Counted from the first letter of the stretch, positions 19,442 to 28,686 are shown. The stretch is 64,000 nucleotides of DNA from Kitasatospora paranensis (GCF_039544005.1 NZ_BAABKV010000001.1:4154001-4218000), one strand, 5' to 3'. Program-made: numbers and translations. The notes: generated by a model from the letters alone, not told the origin.

Positions 19442-21066
19442 TCAGCGGCCCCGCCGCGAGGTGCCGAACAGGCTCCGGCTGATCTCCCGGCCGAGCTGGG
19501 TGCCGGCCGACCGGGCGAAGGACTTCAGCGCGGGGCTGCGCAGCAGCGACCCGATCAGCCCGCCCTCGTCCTCCTGCTGCCCCGCCCGGCCGGCCCGCGG
19601 CGCCGGGCCCCGCTCCCGCTCCGCCTCCCCGGTCTCCCCGGCCGCTCCGCCCGACCCGACCGCTCCCCCGGGCCCGGTCGGGGCGGCCGCCGGCGGACGG
19701 GCGGTCAGCTTCTCGTACGCGGACTCCCGGTCGATCGCGTCCTGGTAGCGCGGGGCCAGCGCCGAACCGTCCACGGCGGCCCGGAGGGCGGCGGCGTCCA
19801 GCGGCCCCATCAGGGACTGCGGCGCCCGCAGCCGGGTGGCCGCCACCGGTGTCGGCGCCCCCGTCTCGGAGAGCACGGTCACCACCGCCTCGCCGGTGCC
19901 CAGCTGGGTGAGCACCTCGTTCAGGTCGTAGCCGGACCGCGGGAAGGTCGAGACCGTCGCCTTCAGCGCCTTGGCGTCGTCCGGCGTGAAGGCCCGCAGC
20001 GCGTGCTGCACCCGGTTGCCGAGCTGGCCCAGCACGTCCGCCGGGACGTCCCTCGGCGTCTGCGTCACGAAGAAGATCCCGATCCCCTTCGAGCGGATCA
20101 GCCGGACGGTCTGCGTGATCGCCTCCAGGAACGCCTTCGAGGCCCCCTTGAAGAGCAGGTGCGCCTCGTCGAAGAAGAACACCAGCTTCGGCTTGTCGAG
20201 GTCGCCCACCTCGGGCAGCTCCTGGTACAGGTCGGCGAGCAGCCACATGAGGAAGGTCGAGAACAGCCGCGGCCGGTCCTGCACGGCAGGCAGTTCCAGC
20301 ACCGAGACCACGCCCCGGCCTCCCCGTCGGTCGTCCGCAGCAGGTCCGCGGTGTCGAACTCGGGCTCGCCGAAGAAGGCGCCGGCGCCCTCGTTGTCGAG
20401 CACGGTCAGCGAGCGCAGGATGACCCCGGCGGTCGCGGCGGAGAGCCCGCCGATGCCCTTGAGCTCCTCCTTGCCCTCGGGCGAGGTGAGGAAGCCGATG
20501 ACCGCGGTGAGGTCCTTCAGGTCGTAGAGCTCCAGGCCGTTGCGGTCCGCGTAGTGGAAGACCAGGCCGAGCGAGGCCTCCTGGGTCTCGTTGAGGTCGA
20601 GCACCTTGGACAGCAGCAGCGGGCCGAAGCTGGTGACGGTGGCCCGGACGGGGATCCCGGTGCCCTGCCCGCCGAGCGCGTAGAACTCGGCGGGGCAGCC
20701 CTGCGGCGTCCAGTGCTGTCCGACGTCGGCGGCGCGGGCCGTGACCCGGTCGCTCGCCGGGCCGGGCGCGGCGATGCCCGAGACGTCGCCCTTGATGTCG
20801 GCGAGGAAGACCGGGACACCCTGGGCGGAGAGCTGCTCCGCGATCAGCTGGAGGGTCTTGGTCTTGCCGGTGCCGGTCGCACCCGCGACCAGGCCGTGCC
20901 GGTTGAGCACGCCGAGCGGGATCCGCACCGGGGCGTCCGGGTAGGCGGTGGTGCCCTGGAGCGCGGCTCCCAGGTCCAGCGCGGGGCCCGAGAAGGCGTA
21001 CCCCGCGGCGATCGCCTGCACGGCGGCGGGCTGCCCGGCTGCGCCGGAGCTCTGGTCGGCGGTCAT
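19442..21066 (-). pseudogene. HerA-like (DUF853) ATPase, frameshifted as given
   Basis: The N-terminal part has the Walker A GATGTGKTK (about 53-61), then DIKGDVSGIA and TSFGPLLLSKVLDLN. The C-terminal part has a Walker B-like KLVFFFDEAHLLF and QTPRDVPADVLGQLGNRVQHALR, both typical of HerA-helicase-like DUF853 proteins. The parts are in different frames; one G added to the G run near 20312-20320 joins them to 541 residues. A Gly/Glu-rich linker and basic tail (SLFGTSRRGR) end the protein. ATG 21066 is chosen; ATG 21102 is an in-frame alternative. It probably translocates on DNA; its partner nuclease is not in this window. Confidence 0.82.
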
Positions 21067-21187
21067 CTCTGCGGGCTCCCGACGGTGCGACAAAGAGGGC
21101 ATTCCCCATCAAACCGTTCGGCGCGCGCCTCGGCGGGTAACGCCGCGCTTGCTGCGCCCGCTGCGCGCATGACGGTAGGCTTTCCGT

Positions 21188-21484
21188 GTGATCTTCAAGC
21201 GCATCGGCAACGGGCGGCCGTACCCGGATCACGGCCGGACCAGCACCCGCCAGTGGGCGGACGTCGCGCCGCGTCCGGTGCGGCTGGACCAGCTGGTCAC
21301 CACCAAGGGTCAGCTCGACCTGGAGACCCTCCTCGCCGAGGACTCCACCTTCTACGGGGACCTCTTCGCCCACGTGGTGAAGTGGCGCGGCGACCTCTAT
21401 CTGGAGGACGGCCTGCACCGCGCGGTGCGGGCCGCGCTGCAGCAGCGCCAGGTGCTGCACGCACGCGTGCTCGAAATGGACTGA
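21188..21484 (+). CDS. conserved 98-residue protein of unknown function
   Basis: Starts at GTG 21188 and encodes a mixed alpha/beta protein (IFKRIGNGRPYPDHG, RLDQLVTTKGQLDLETLL, GLHRAVRAALQQRQVL). It has no signal peptide or membrane segment. It resembles a short protein commonly present in streptomycete genomes near LytR_C genes, but no function is known to me. It is divergent from the HerA-like gene and upstream of the LytR_C gene. Confidence 0.75.
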   Translation: MIFKRIGNGRPYPDHGRTSTRQWADVAPRPVRLDQLVTTKGQLDLETLLAEDSTFYGDLFAHVVKWRGDLYLEDGLHRAVRAALQQRQVLHARVLEMD

Positions 21485-21682
21485 CCGCTCCGGCGGGCCC
21501 GGACGGCGGCCGGACGGTCGCGGTACATCCTTTCGGGTGCCGGGGTACTCCAGATGATGATCATTTAGTACCTTCACAGCAGCTGTCGCACTAATCTGCT
21601 GAACAACGGCCGATTTCTGGCAATCCGCCCCTTTGGCCGCACCCGACACCGAGCCTGTCCTGGCACGAGGGGGAGACAGACC

Positions 21683-22389
21683 ATGAGCATGCTGACCCCC
21701 AGGGTCTGAAGGGGAAGCAGTACCGGGTCACCGGCAACTCCTACCCGCGCCTGGGTCGACCGCCCCGCCGGAGCCGGAAGGTGATGGCCGTCCTCGGCTC
21801 ACTGCTGGCCCTGGCCCTCATCGCCCTCGGCGGAGTGCAGCTGACGGACATCTTCCGCGGCAAGCACGCCTCCGCCCAGGCCTGCGCCACCCCGAGCACC
21901 TCCGGGAAGCCGCTGGCCGCACCCGCCCCGGCCGCCTCCGGCGGCTCCGCCGCACCCGGCTCGGCACCGCCGGGCTCCGCCGCGCCCTCGGCACCCGCGG
22001 CGACGAGCACCGCCGTCCCGCAGCCGCAAGCGGTCACCGTGAACGTCTACAACGCCACCGACAAGGCAGGCCTTGCCGCCCGCACCGCGGACGAGCTGCG
22101 CAAGCGCGGCTTCACCGTCGGCCAGGTCGGCAACGCGCCGGCCGCCCTCGACAAGAAGGTGCCCGGCACCGTCCAGGTCATCAGCGGCCCGGCCGGCCTC
22201 GGTGCGGCGACGCTGCTCGGCTCCCAGGTCGCCAGTGCCGCCAAGACCGCCGACACCCGGGGCGACGCCACGGTGGACTTCGTGCTCGGCGACAGCTTCG
22301 CCGCGCTGCTCGACCCGACGGCCGCCGCGGCCGCCCTGGCCGAGGCCACCAAGCCCTCCCCGACCCCCTCGCAGGCCGGCAGCTGCTGA
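21683..22389 (+). pseudogene. LytR C-terminal-domain membrane protein, frameshifted as given
   Basis: ATG 21683 follows GAGGGGGAGA. The first codons (MSMLTP) hit a TGA; one C added to the five-C run 21696-21700 gives QGLKGKQYRVTGNSYPRLG and joins to the long downstream frame (235 residues). Order: short basic cytoplasmic part, one membrane segment (about 34-52), Ala/Pro/Ser-rich linker (about 65-110), and a LytR_C domain beginning AVTVNVYNATDKAGLAART and ending before a Pro-rich tail. The family is extracytoplasmic and linked to cell-envelope assembly. A 22-bp terminator stem follows. Confidence 0.82.
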
Positions 22390-22404
22390 CCCCGGCACCA
22401 CGCA

Positions 22405-22448
22405 CGGCGAAGGGTCCCGCTCCCCCGGGGGAGCGGGACCCTTCGCCG
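22405..22448. terminator. bidirectional terminator palindrome
   Basis: A perfect 44-base palindrome (22-bp arms, no loop bases) lies between the convergent LytR_C and upp genes. Confidence 0.85.
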
Positions 22449-22475
22449 TCACGCCGTGAGCGGCGGCCGCCGGTC

Positions 22476-23111
22476 TCAGCCGGCGGTGCCGTACAGCCGG
22501 TCGCCCGCGTCGCCCAGGCCCGGCACGATGTAGCCGTGCTCGTTGAGGCGCTCGTCGAGGGCGGCGGTCACCACCCTGACCGGCTTGCCCGCCAGCTCCT
22601 TCTCCAGGATCTCGACGCCCTCCGGCGCCGCCAGCAGCACCACGGCGGTCACGTCGGTGGCACCGCGCTCGAGCAGCATCCGGATCGCGGCGACCAGGGT
22701 GCCGCCGGTGGCCAGCATCGGGTCCAGCACGTAGACCTGGCGACCGGAGAGGTCGTCCGGCATCCGGGTCGCGTAGGTGGACGCCTCCAGCGTCTCCTCG
22801 TTGCGGACCATGCCGAGGAAGCCGACCTCGGCGGTCGGCAGCAGCCGGGTCATGCCGTCGAGCATGCCGAGACCGGCACGGAGGATCGGGACGACCAGCG
22901 GGCGGGGGTGGCTCAGCCGGGTGCCGGTGGTGACGGCGACCGGGGTGGTGATCTCCACCTCCTCCGTCCGGACGTCCCGGGTGGCCTCGTAGGCGAGCAG
23001 GGTGACCAGCTCGTCGGTGAGGCGGCGGAAGGTCGGCGAGTCGGTGCGCTCGTCGCGCAGGGTGGAGAGCTTGTGGGCGACCAGGGGGTGGTCGACGACG
23101 TGGAGACGCAT
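22476..23111 (-). CDS. upp: uracil phosphoribosyltransferase
   Basis: 211 residues from ATG 23111, the normal length of the family. The PRPP-binding loop is [17 protein letters not shown] and the uracil site is [16 protein letters not shown] at the C-terminus; an Arg-rich N-terminal segment precedes [15 protein letters not shown]. It converts uracil and PRPP to UMP and pyrophosphate in pyrimidine salvage in the cytoplasm. The same frame is open upstream, but the conserved [15 protein letters not shown] sets the start. Confidence 0.97.
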   Translation of the reverse strand: MRLHVVDHPLVAHKLSTLRDERTDSPTFRRLTDELVTLLAYEATRDVRTEEVEITTPVAVTTGTRLSHPRPLVVPILRAGLGMLDGMTRLLPTAEVGFLGMVRNEETLEASTYATRMPDDLSGRQVYVLDPMLATGGTLVAAIRMLLERGATDVTAVVLLAAPEGVEILEKELAGKPVRVVTAALDERLNEHGYIVPGLGDAGDRLYGTAG

Positions 23112-23286
23112 GGCTCGACCATAACGGGCCGGGGCACATGCGTACGACTCGCCGCGGGCCGGGGCGCCCCGCCCGGGGGCACGGTGCCGCCGGACGGGTG
23201 GCCGCCGGGCGCGACGCCGAGGACAGAGACCGGAACGAGACCTCCGCCGTGGTATCAAACGGACACTTCTGGGAAACTCGGACCGT

Positions 23287-23493
23287 ATGAAGAGCAACCC
23301 GGCCACCGGGGCTGGCTCGACACACGAGTCTCCGCCCGCCGCCCACGAGACCGAGGCGCAGCGCCGCAAACGCCGCGCCCTCTTCCTGCGCGAGCTCGCC
23401 GAGGCACGCGAGCTGCGTGCCCGGGTGCAGCCCAGGCGCACCAAGGAGCGGCGGATGCGGGAGGCGCTCCGGATGCGAACCTTCCGGATCTGA
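23287..23493 (+). CDS. small basic conserved protein
   Basis: 68 residues, very rich in Arg/Lys ([21 protein letters not shown] and [20 protein letters not shown]), predicted mostly helical after a disordered N-terminus. No domain is recognised; nucleic-acid binding is possible from charge alone. It is divergent from upp and 207 bases upstream of the tadA-associated gene. Confidence 0.65.
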   Translation: MKSNPATGAGSTHESPPAAHETEAQRRKRRALFLRELAEARELRARVQPRRTKERRMREALRMRTFRI

Positions 23494-23700
23494 CACCGAA
23501 CCGGCAGTTCCGTCGGCCGTCGGCCAGCCATTCCGACACGACCTGCGAAGACGCGGTGCCGAACACCCCCGCAGCGGCGGGCTTTCTGTCACGATGCCGG
23601 AGGGACGGTCCGAACAGCGGACCGCCTCTGGCGCGGGGGCGGCCAGACCGCGTTCGCCCGAGATCGCCTACAGCCGAGACCAATCTTGGGAGTGTCCCTG

Positions 23701-24267
23701 GTGGCGTACTTCGCTGCAGTGCTTGCTCGCACCGATGGCGGGTGGGATGTGAGCGAGACGGAACTCGACGCCGTCGAAACCCTGGCCGACTTGGCCGACC
23801 TGGCCCGCGAGTCGGCCCAGGACGACGACAGCGTCCTCATCTTCATCGAACAGGAGGACGCCTGGTTCGCCGTCGTCCGCGTGGACGGCGAGGACGACCC
23901 GCGCATCTTCGTCTCGGACGGCGCCGCCGCGGCGCGCAGTTCGTACGGCTCGGTGCTGACCGACGAGCTGATCGACTCCGAGGAGTTCGACGACCTCGAC
24001 GCGCTGGTGGCCGACGTGGAGGACGACGACGAGGAGTCCGGGTTCGACGGCGCCGCCGCCGGGTCGGACGACGCGGACGAGGACGAGGCCGACGGACCGC
24101 TCGGCGCCCAGGCCGGGCCGCTCGGCGACTCCGACCTGCTGACCGACTTCGGACTGGCGGCGCGGGAGCTGCTCGCCCTGGCCGCCGCGGGCGCGGTGCC
24201 CGGCGACGCCCTCGCCGAGATCGCCGACGCGCTCGGCGCCGGCGAGGTCCTGGAGGCGGTTCGGTAG
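23701..24267 (+). CDS. tRNA adenosine deaminase-associated protein
   Basis: 188 residues from GTG 23701 (VAYFAAVLARTDGGW), chosen because GGGAG lies eight bases before it; GTG 23692 and TTG 23686 are in-frame alternatives. It is strongly acidic in the middle (SEEFDDLDALVADVEDDDEE) and ends in a helical LLALAAAGAVPGDALAEIADALG segment. Proteins with this layout are found immediately upstream of tadA in streptomycetes and are named for that position. No activity is known. Confidence 0.85.
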   Translation: MAYFAAVLARTDGGWDVSETELDAVETLADLADLARESAQDDDSVLIFIEQEDAWFAVVRVDGEDDPRIFVSDGAAAARSSYGSVLTDELIDSEEFDDLDALVADVEDDDEESGFDGAAAGSDDADEDEADGPLGAQAGPLGDSDLLTDFGLAARELLALAAAGAVPGDALAEIADALGAGEVLEAVR

Positions 24268-24340
24268 CGGCGGTGGCCGTGCCCGACACTGGTGGCATGC
24301 CCTCCGCACCGGCCCCCGACTCGCCCCGCTCCCGGCCCCC

Positions 24341-24811
24341 GTGCGCCCCGACCCGGTCCGCGACCGGTGGACGGGCCAGATGCGCCTCGCCATCGCCGAG
24401 GCCGCCCTGGCCACCGCCACCGGGGACGTCCCGGTCGGGGCGCTCGTGCTCGGGCCCGACGGCACGGTGATCGGCCGCGGGCACAACGAGCGGGAGGCGG
24501 TCGGCGACCCGACCGCGCACGCCGAGGTGGTCGCCATCCGCGAGGCGGCCCGGGCCGTCGGCGAGTGGCGGCTGGCCGGGTGCACGCTGATCGTCACCCT
24601 GGAGCCGTGCACGATGTGCGCCGGCGCCATCGTGCTGTCCCGGATCGACCGCGTCGTCTTCGGCGCCCTGGACGAGAAGGCCGGCGCGGCCGGCTCGCTC
24701 TTCGACGTGATGCGCGACCGCCGGCTCAACCACCGGCCCGAGGTGGTGCACGGCGTGCTGGCCGACGAGTGCGGTGACCAGCTGCGCGCCTTCTTCGACA
24801 CCCAGCGCTGA
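24341..24811 (+). CDS. tadA: tRNA-specific adenosine deaminase
   Basis: 156 residues from GTG 24341. The zinc/catalytic motifs are HAEVVAI (His and the proton-shuttle Glu) and PCTMC (two cysteine ligands), in the normal CDA-fold order. It converts A34 to inosine in tRNA-Arg(ACG). Two tRNA-Arg(ACG) genes are present in this window, which fits. It lies 73 bases after the tadA-associated gene and 45 bases before tRNA-Ser. Confidence 0.95.
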   Translation: MRPDPVRDRWTGQMRLAIAEAALATATGDVPVGALVLGPDGTVIGRGHNEREAVGDPTAHAEVVAIREAARAVGEWRLAGCTLIVTLEPCTMCAGAIVLSRIDRVVFGALDEKAGAAGSLFDVMRDRRLNHRPEVVHGVLADECGDQLRAFFDTQR

Positions 24812-24856
24812 ATACGGATTTCGTGACCGCCCGGACCGTCCGGTAGAGTCTCTCTC

Positions 24857-24946
24857 GGTAGCGTGTCCGAGCGGCCAAAGGAGCACGCCTCGAAAGCGTG
24901 TGTGGGGGCAACTCCACCGTGGGTTCGAATCCCACCGCTACCGCCA
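24857..24946 (+). tRNA. tRNA-Ser(CGA)
   Basis: 90 bases including an encoded CCA. The acceptor GGTAGCG pairs with CGCTACC. The anticodon loop CTCGAAA gives CGA, the long variable arm is typical of tRNA-Ser, and the T-loop TTCGAAT is intact. Its 3' part (from 24888) is one of two identical 61-bp repeats that bound the integrated element, so this tRNA is the integration target and its 3' end is supplied by the element. Confidence 0.97.
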
Positions 24947-24948
24947 GA
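24888..24948 (+). repeat. attL, 61-bp direct repeat overlapping tRNA-Ser
   Basis: Identical over 61 bases to 39880-39940. It covers the anticodon loop to two bases past the CCA of tRNA-Ser, so integration preserves the tRNA. Confidence 0.95.
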
Positions 24949-24957
24949 GAGCAGCAA

Positions 24958-24999
24958 CGACTGAGGGCTCCCCGTAAACTTACGGGGAGCCCTCAGTCG
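24958..24999. terminator. terminator hairpin after tRNA-Ser, inside the element
   Basis: A perfect 20-bp stem (24958-24977 with 24980-24999) and a two-base loop begin 12 bases after the tRNA. It serves the tRNA and, from the other side, the gene ending at 25096. Confidence 0.85.
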
Positions 25000-25003
25000 T
25001 ACT

Positions 25004-25022
25004 GGTCTCAGATGTGGTCTCA
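25004..25022 (+). repeat. paired GGTCTCA motifs, candidate integrase arm sites (left end)
   Basis: GGTCTCA at 25004-25010 and 25016-25022, exactly 12 bases apart. The same pair with the same spacing and orientation is found inside the right end (39765-39783). Paired short sites flanking the core on both sides are what tyrosine integrases use as arm-type sites; the assignment is inference. Confidence 0.55.
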
Positions 25023-25095
25023 GTTGGCCCTGAATCCCAGCCAACTGCGGACTGCGAGGCACGTGGGGATCAGCACAGCTCCGAAGTAGCGCCGC

Positions 25096-25494
25096 CTACG
25101 GCTGTGTCTCCTCCCACGCCCAAAACTCGTCCCAGACGACCTCCCAGTCCTTTCCGCTCCCCTCAGCCGCATCGAACATTTCATCGACACCGTAGGTCTC
25201 CTGAAGCCACTGCTGTAGGAGCCGGTCAAGACGGAGCTGTCGTGCAGCTTTCTGGGCAGCACGATGCTCCGCCTCACGGCGTCTCTCATTGGCTCGCTCT
25301 GCCTCCACCTCCACTACCCTCCGGTCCTTCCCGATGCGCTTGGCAGCGCAGTCCGGACCGACATGTGAGTGGTGGCCCAACGGGTTACCGGCACGGTCAG
25401 CGATCTCCAGGATGATGGGACGTTGTACCGGCTTCTGACACACATCACAGTCTGTTGCCTGCGCGGCGGTTCCCCTGATGATGTACGTCTCCAT
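25096..25494 (-). CDS. element-encoded protein with putative zinc-binding cysteines
   Basis: 132 residues from ATG 25494 (METYIIRGTAAQATDCDVCQ). The N-terminal CDVCQKPV and HVGPDC sites could form one zinc-binding cluster. An Arg/Glu-rich helix (about 55-95) and an acidic Trp-rich C-terminus (DWEVVWDEFWAWEETQP) follow. Function unknown; comparable small proteins occur next to integrases in streptomycete elements. It reads in the same direction as the integrase, 72 bases downstream. Confidence 0.7.
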   Translation of the reverse strand: METYIIRGTAAQATDCDVCQKPVQRPIILEIADRAGNPLGHHSHVGPDCAAKRIGKDRRVVEVEAERANERRREAEHRAAQKAARQLRLDRLLQQWLQETYGVDEMFDAAEGSGKDWEVVWDEFWAWEETQP

Positions 25495-25566
25495 TACCCG
25501 CCCCTCGTCTCGCCTGCTGGCCAGCACAGTCTGTCCGAAGCGGCGTCTCAGAGGGACTTGTATGGG

Positions 25567-26793
25567 TCAATCGAGCGGGTCTTTGGCCGCTTCCCAGACG
25601 AGTCCACCGATCTGCTGGGCCACGTCCCGCCGAACCCGCTTCGTCACGTGCTGGTACCGATGAGCCATGGCAGTGCTCGACCAGCCCATGATGTCCATCA
25701 CAATCCGCTCAGGCACACCGAGGATCAGGAGGATCGTGCCTGCAGTGTGCCGAGCGTCGTGGAGACGGCCGTCCCGGAGTTCAGCCGCTTGGAGCAACCG
25801 CTTCCACTCGTCCCAGTCCGTACGCGGGATGAGCGGCTGGCCGGTCTCCGTGGCGAAGACCCACCCGCCGTCCTGCCAGAGCTGGCGCGCGTTCAACCGC
25901 TCCCGTTCCTGTTCCTCCTGGTGGAGGCGGAGCATCTTGATGAGCTGATCAGGCAAGCCGATCAGCCGCTTACCCGCCCTCGACTTGGTGGGAGCGGCCT
26001 GCTTGTTCGTCCGGACGCGCTCGGGGCACCGGCCGGCGTGCTTCTTCCCGCACGACTCCCCCTCGCACCCGTGGCGGTACTTCGGCCGCTGCATGCTCTG
26101 GCGGACCCAGAGGGTGCCCTCCTCCAGGTCGAGGTCCGACCACTGGAGTCCCAGGGCTTCGCCCTGCCGGAGCCCGAGCGCCAGTGCGACCGCCCACCGG
26201 CCACTGTTCCGGCGCTTCCCCGCCTCCAGAAGGAGCCGCTGCACCTCCTCGACCTCGTACGGCGTCACCTCCTCTTCCTCCACTCGGGGGGCCGTGGCGA
26301 GCGAGGCAACGTTCCGGGTGAGGTGGCCGCGCCGCACCGCCTGGTTGAGCGCGGCCCGGATGGTCCGGTGGGCCTGGTGTGCGGTGGCGGGCTTGCTGCC
26401 GTTGTCCTGCATCTTCTTGTAGAAGCGCTCCAGGTGCTCCGGCTCCAGCTTCTCCAGCCGGTGGGCGCCGAGCCCGGGGATCAGGTGGACGTTGACCGCC
26501 ACCCGATACCCGGAAAGCGTGTTCGGCCGGACGGAGAGTGCTGCGATGTTCTCGACCCAGTGGGTGAGCCAGGCCGCGACGGTCCAGGACTTCCCGGCCT
26601 TCGGGACGTTGCCCTCGTCCCGCTTCTTCTCCAGTTCCCGGACCTTCTTGGTGACCTCCGCCCGGTTCTTGCCCCGAACGTGGCGCCGGTCCGGCGTGCC
26701 GTCGTCCTTCACACCGACGGTCACGCGGCCGTGCCACTTGCCGTCCTTGTCCTGGTAGATGCTGGAACCGCCGTTGGGCTGACGGGTTGCCAA
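25567..26793 (-). CDS. int: tyrosine-recombinase integrase of the AICE
   Basis: 408 residues from TTG 26793, which has GAGGAGG about nine bases before it; the frame stays open upstream but overlaps the excisionase gene, so the later start is preferred. It has an N-terminal AP2-like DNA-binding segment (SSIYQDKDGKWHGRVTVGV), a SAM-like core-binding domain (about 65-165) and a catalytic domain. Catalytic residues visible: Arg209 (LGLRQGEALGL), His345 and Arg348 (HDARHT), and Tyr380 (HRYQHVTKR). It integrates and excises the element at tRNA-Ser. The central insert CEGESCGKKHAGRCPE has four cysteines or histidines, common in this subgroup. Confidence 0.95.
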   Translation of the reverse strand: MATRQPNGGSSIYQDKDGKWHGRVTVGVKDDGTPDRRHVRGKNRAEVTKKVRELEKKRDEGNVPKAGKSWTVAAWLTHWVENIAALSVRPNTLSGYRVAVNVHLIPGLGAHRLEKLEPEHLERFYKKMQDNGSKPATAHQAHRTIRAALNQAVRRGHLTRNVASLATAPRVEEEEVTPYEVEEVQRLLLEAGKRRNSGRWAVALALGLRQGEALGLQWSDLDLEEGTLWVRQSMQRPKYRHGCEGESCGKKHAGRCPERVRTNKQAAPTKSRAGKRLIGLPDQLIKMLRLHQEEQERERLNARQLWQDGGWVFATETGQPLIPRTDWDEWKRLLQAAELRDGRLHDARHTAGTILLILGVPERIVMDIMGWSSTAMAHRYQHVTKRVRRDVAQQIGGLVWEAAKDPLD

Positions 26794-26806
26794 GGGTGAA
26801 GCCTCC

Positions 26807-27049
26807 TCAGGCTGCGTTAGCAGGGATGAAGCCGGACTCCTGCATCCGGCGGCGGATGTACTCGGGAAGTGCCTCGGCCGGCACGCGGCGGAGACGACCG
26901 ATGGGGATGCTCGGGACCTCACCCGTTCGGATGAGGGCGTACATCGTGGTGCGGCCGATGCCAAGGCGGCGGGCGGCCTCCTCGACGGTGAGCGCCACGA
27001 GCGTGGGGTCGAACTCGGCGGACGTTTCGGGAGCGATGGCCGTGCTCAA
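26807..27049 (-). CDS. excisionase/AlpA-like helix-turn-helix protein
   Basis: 80 residues with a MerR-like winged HTH of the excisionase family: LTVEEAARRLGIGRTTMYALI, then GEVPSIPIGRLRRVPAEALPEYI. It lies 13 bases upstream of the integrase TTG on the same strand, so the two are co-transcribed and probably coupled. The usual role is to direct the integrase toward excision, or to act as a regulator. Confidence 0.9.
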   Translation of the reverse strand: MSTAIAPETSAEFDPTLVALTVEEAARRLGIGRTTMYALIRTGEVPSIPIGRLRRVPAEALPEYIRRRMQESGFIPANAA

Positions 27050-27075
27050 GGCGGGTCCTTCCCGGTGCTGGGCAG

Positions 27076-27300
27076 GGGGTGGAAAGGGTGGAAAGGGGTG
27101 CTAAGCCCGGTGACCTGGTCTTTTACGGTCCGGGGCGGGGGTGGAAAGGGGGTGGAAAGGGGGTGGAAAGGGTTGGGCGCCCCGGGAGGGCGGGTTGGGG
27201 GTGGACCTTTCCACCCCCTTAGCACCCCTTTCCACCTCGCCGCATCTGGCGTTTCCGCAGGTGGGAGGGCTTAGCACCCCTTTCCACCCTTTCCACCCCT
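27076..27300. repeat. iteron-like cluster of GGTGGAAAGGG direct and inverted repeats
   Basis: Five forward copies of TGGAAAGG begin at 27080, 27089, 27142, 27153 and 27164; the last three are a perfect 11-base tandem. Four reverse copies (CCTTTCCA) lie near 27207, 27227, 27279 and 27288. A longer unit joining TGGAAAGGGG to TGCTAAGC (27089-27106) recurs inverted near 27217-27237 and 27269-27287. The block fills the space between the DUF3987 gene end and the excisionase gene. It could be the replication origin or an integrase/excisionase operator. Confidence 0.75.
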
Positions 27301-27304
27301 GAGG

Positions 27305-28624
27305 TCAGGTGGGCGGGGCATAGAGCAGGACGGTGGCGTGGCGGCCGGTGCCGGGGATCTGGGCACTGCCGTAGCCCTCGATCTGGAGGAGGGCGGCGAC
27401 CAGGCGGTCCCGTTCGTCCTTGCTGGACTTCTTGAACAGCCGGTAGACCTCATCGCCGGTCAGGCCGCGGGGCCCGACGGCACGGACGGCGGCGGCGAGC
27501 TTGTCGAGCTTGCGGTCGCCGGTGGTGTGCTCGACCAGGCCGAGCACGTGCGCGGCGGACGCCCGGGAGTAGTTCACGAGCGCGTGCGCGGCCCGCAGGT
27601 GCTCCTCGCCGATCTGCCGGTGGTGGTCGCAGAGGGCGTAGACCATGGCGAGGCGGAGCGTGTAGGGGGCGGCGCGGGCGGTGAACTCGGCGAGCGGCCC
27701 GTCGCCGTCCTCGTCCCCACACAGCGCCGGGTAGACCTCCTCGCGCCACAGCGCGCGGGCCGTCTCGTCCATGGTGACCTCGCCCGCCTGCCGGGCGTCC
27801 CGCAGGACGGTCCGCCACGCGGAGGCGAGGTTGTCCACCAGCTGTGGAGAGGCGCCACGGGACTCGGCGAGGATCAGGTTCCGGTGGACGAAGACCGGCA
27901 GGTAGCGGTTGTAGGTGCCGCCGGCCATCTCGGTGTCCTGCATCTTGGCGCGCAGTTCACGGGGGCTGATGTGCCCGATGATCGCCACGTGCGGGGCGGT
28001 GACCCGGACCGCATCGCGATTCATCAGGCCGAGGTCCTCGCCGTTCCACGCCTGCCGCAGGATCCCGCCGAGCGAGTTCCCCTCGCGGCGGGAGCGAGCC
28101 ATGGTGACGCCGTACTCGGACTCCACGATCCAGCACCGCTTGTCGATCACCCCCGGGTCGTCGTCCTTGCTGGGGTCGCCGTCGCGGACGGCCTGGATCA
28201 GGCCCTCACCGGAGGACAGACCGGTGAGCGCGTTGGTCTTGAAGAACTCCGGTTCGGCCGCGGCGAGGAGAAGGCGGGCGGTGTTGGTGGCGGCTCCCTT
28301 GCGGCCGGCGGCGGTGGCGCCGACCGTGAGTGCCCAGATCAGGGCGGGGTGGCGGTCGTTGCCGATCCGCAGGTGCGGGCCGGAGCCGAACATAGCCCCG
28401 GCGGCGGAGAGCAGGTTGGCCAGCACTCCGACCGGGTCGGCCTCCGTGCTCGGATCCAGCTGGCACACGGTCTCCCCTGCCCAGCCCTGGAACACGGCCA
28501 TGTCCGGGACCGGGCCGGGCCGGGTGGGCCGCTCGATGCCGAGCAGCGGCCCGTAGAACACGTCCTGCACCGCCGGGGCAGGGGCCGGTCGGTCGGTCGG
28601 GTAGGCGGGGGCGGGGATGCTCAC
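27305..28624 (-). CDS. DUF3987-type ATPase, probable replication protein of the element
   Basis: 439 residues from GTG 28624 (GGGAGG ribosome site). It matches the DUF3987/YfjI-like layout: LLSAAGAMFGSGPHLRIGNDRHPALIWALTVG, a phosphate-loop-like GATAAGRKGAATN, then SEYGVTMARSRREG with a Walker B-like acid pair nearby (WIVESEYG), and a C-terminal winged-helix-like end (GPRGLTGDEVYRLFKKSSKDERDRLVAALLQ). Such proteins are helicase-like partners of primase-polymerases. It starts four bases into the stop of a 21-codon frame and follows the primase-polymerase gene, so the two probably form the replication module. Confidence 0.82.
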   Translation of the reverse strand: MSIPAPAYPTDRPAPAPAVQDVFYGPLLGIERPTRPGPVPDMAVFQGWAGETVCQLDPSTEADPVGVLANLLSAAGAMFGSGPHLRIGNDRHPALIWALTVGATAAGRKGAATNTARLLLAAAEPEFFKTNALTGLSSGEGLIQAVRDGDPSKDDDPGVIDKRCWIVESEYGVTMARSRREGNSLGGILRQAWNGEDLGLMNRDAVRVTAPHVAIIGHISPRELRAKMQDTEMAGGTYNRYLPVFVHRNLILAESRGASPQLVDNLASAWRTVLRDARQAGEVTMDETARALWREEVYPALCGDEDGDGPLAEFTARAAPYTLRLAMVYALCDHHRQIGEEHLRAAHALVNYSRASAAHVLGLVEHTTGDRKLDKLAAAVRAVGPRGLTGDEVYRLFKKSSKDERDRLVAALLQIEGYGSAQIPGTGRHATVLLYAPPT

Positions 28625-28686
28625 GCGGCCTCCCGGTGGCCGGCCGTCGCGTCGGCGGTACGGGTGCGGCCGGTGGTCGGTGCCAT
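28621..28686 (-). CDS. 21-residue translationally coupled leader peptide (putative)
   Basis: A short frame from ATG 28686 (MAPTTGRTRTADATAGHREA) with AAAGGAAC as ribosome site. Its TGA overlaps the GTG start of the DUF3987 gene by four bases (GTGA), the same coupling seen between other genes of this element. It may be a small protein or only a coupling leader. Support is position and ribosome site alone. Confidence 0.45.
   Translation of the reverse strand: MAPTTGRTRTADATAGHREAA

Noticed and set aside
27076..27300. CRISPR-like array
   Set aside because: The repeats are short, lie in both orientations, have no regular spacers, and no cas genes are near.
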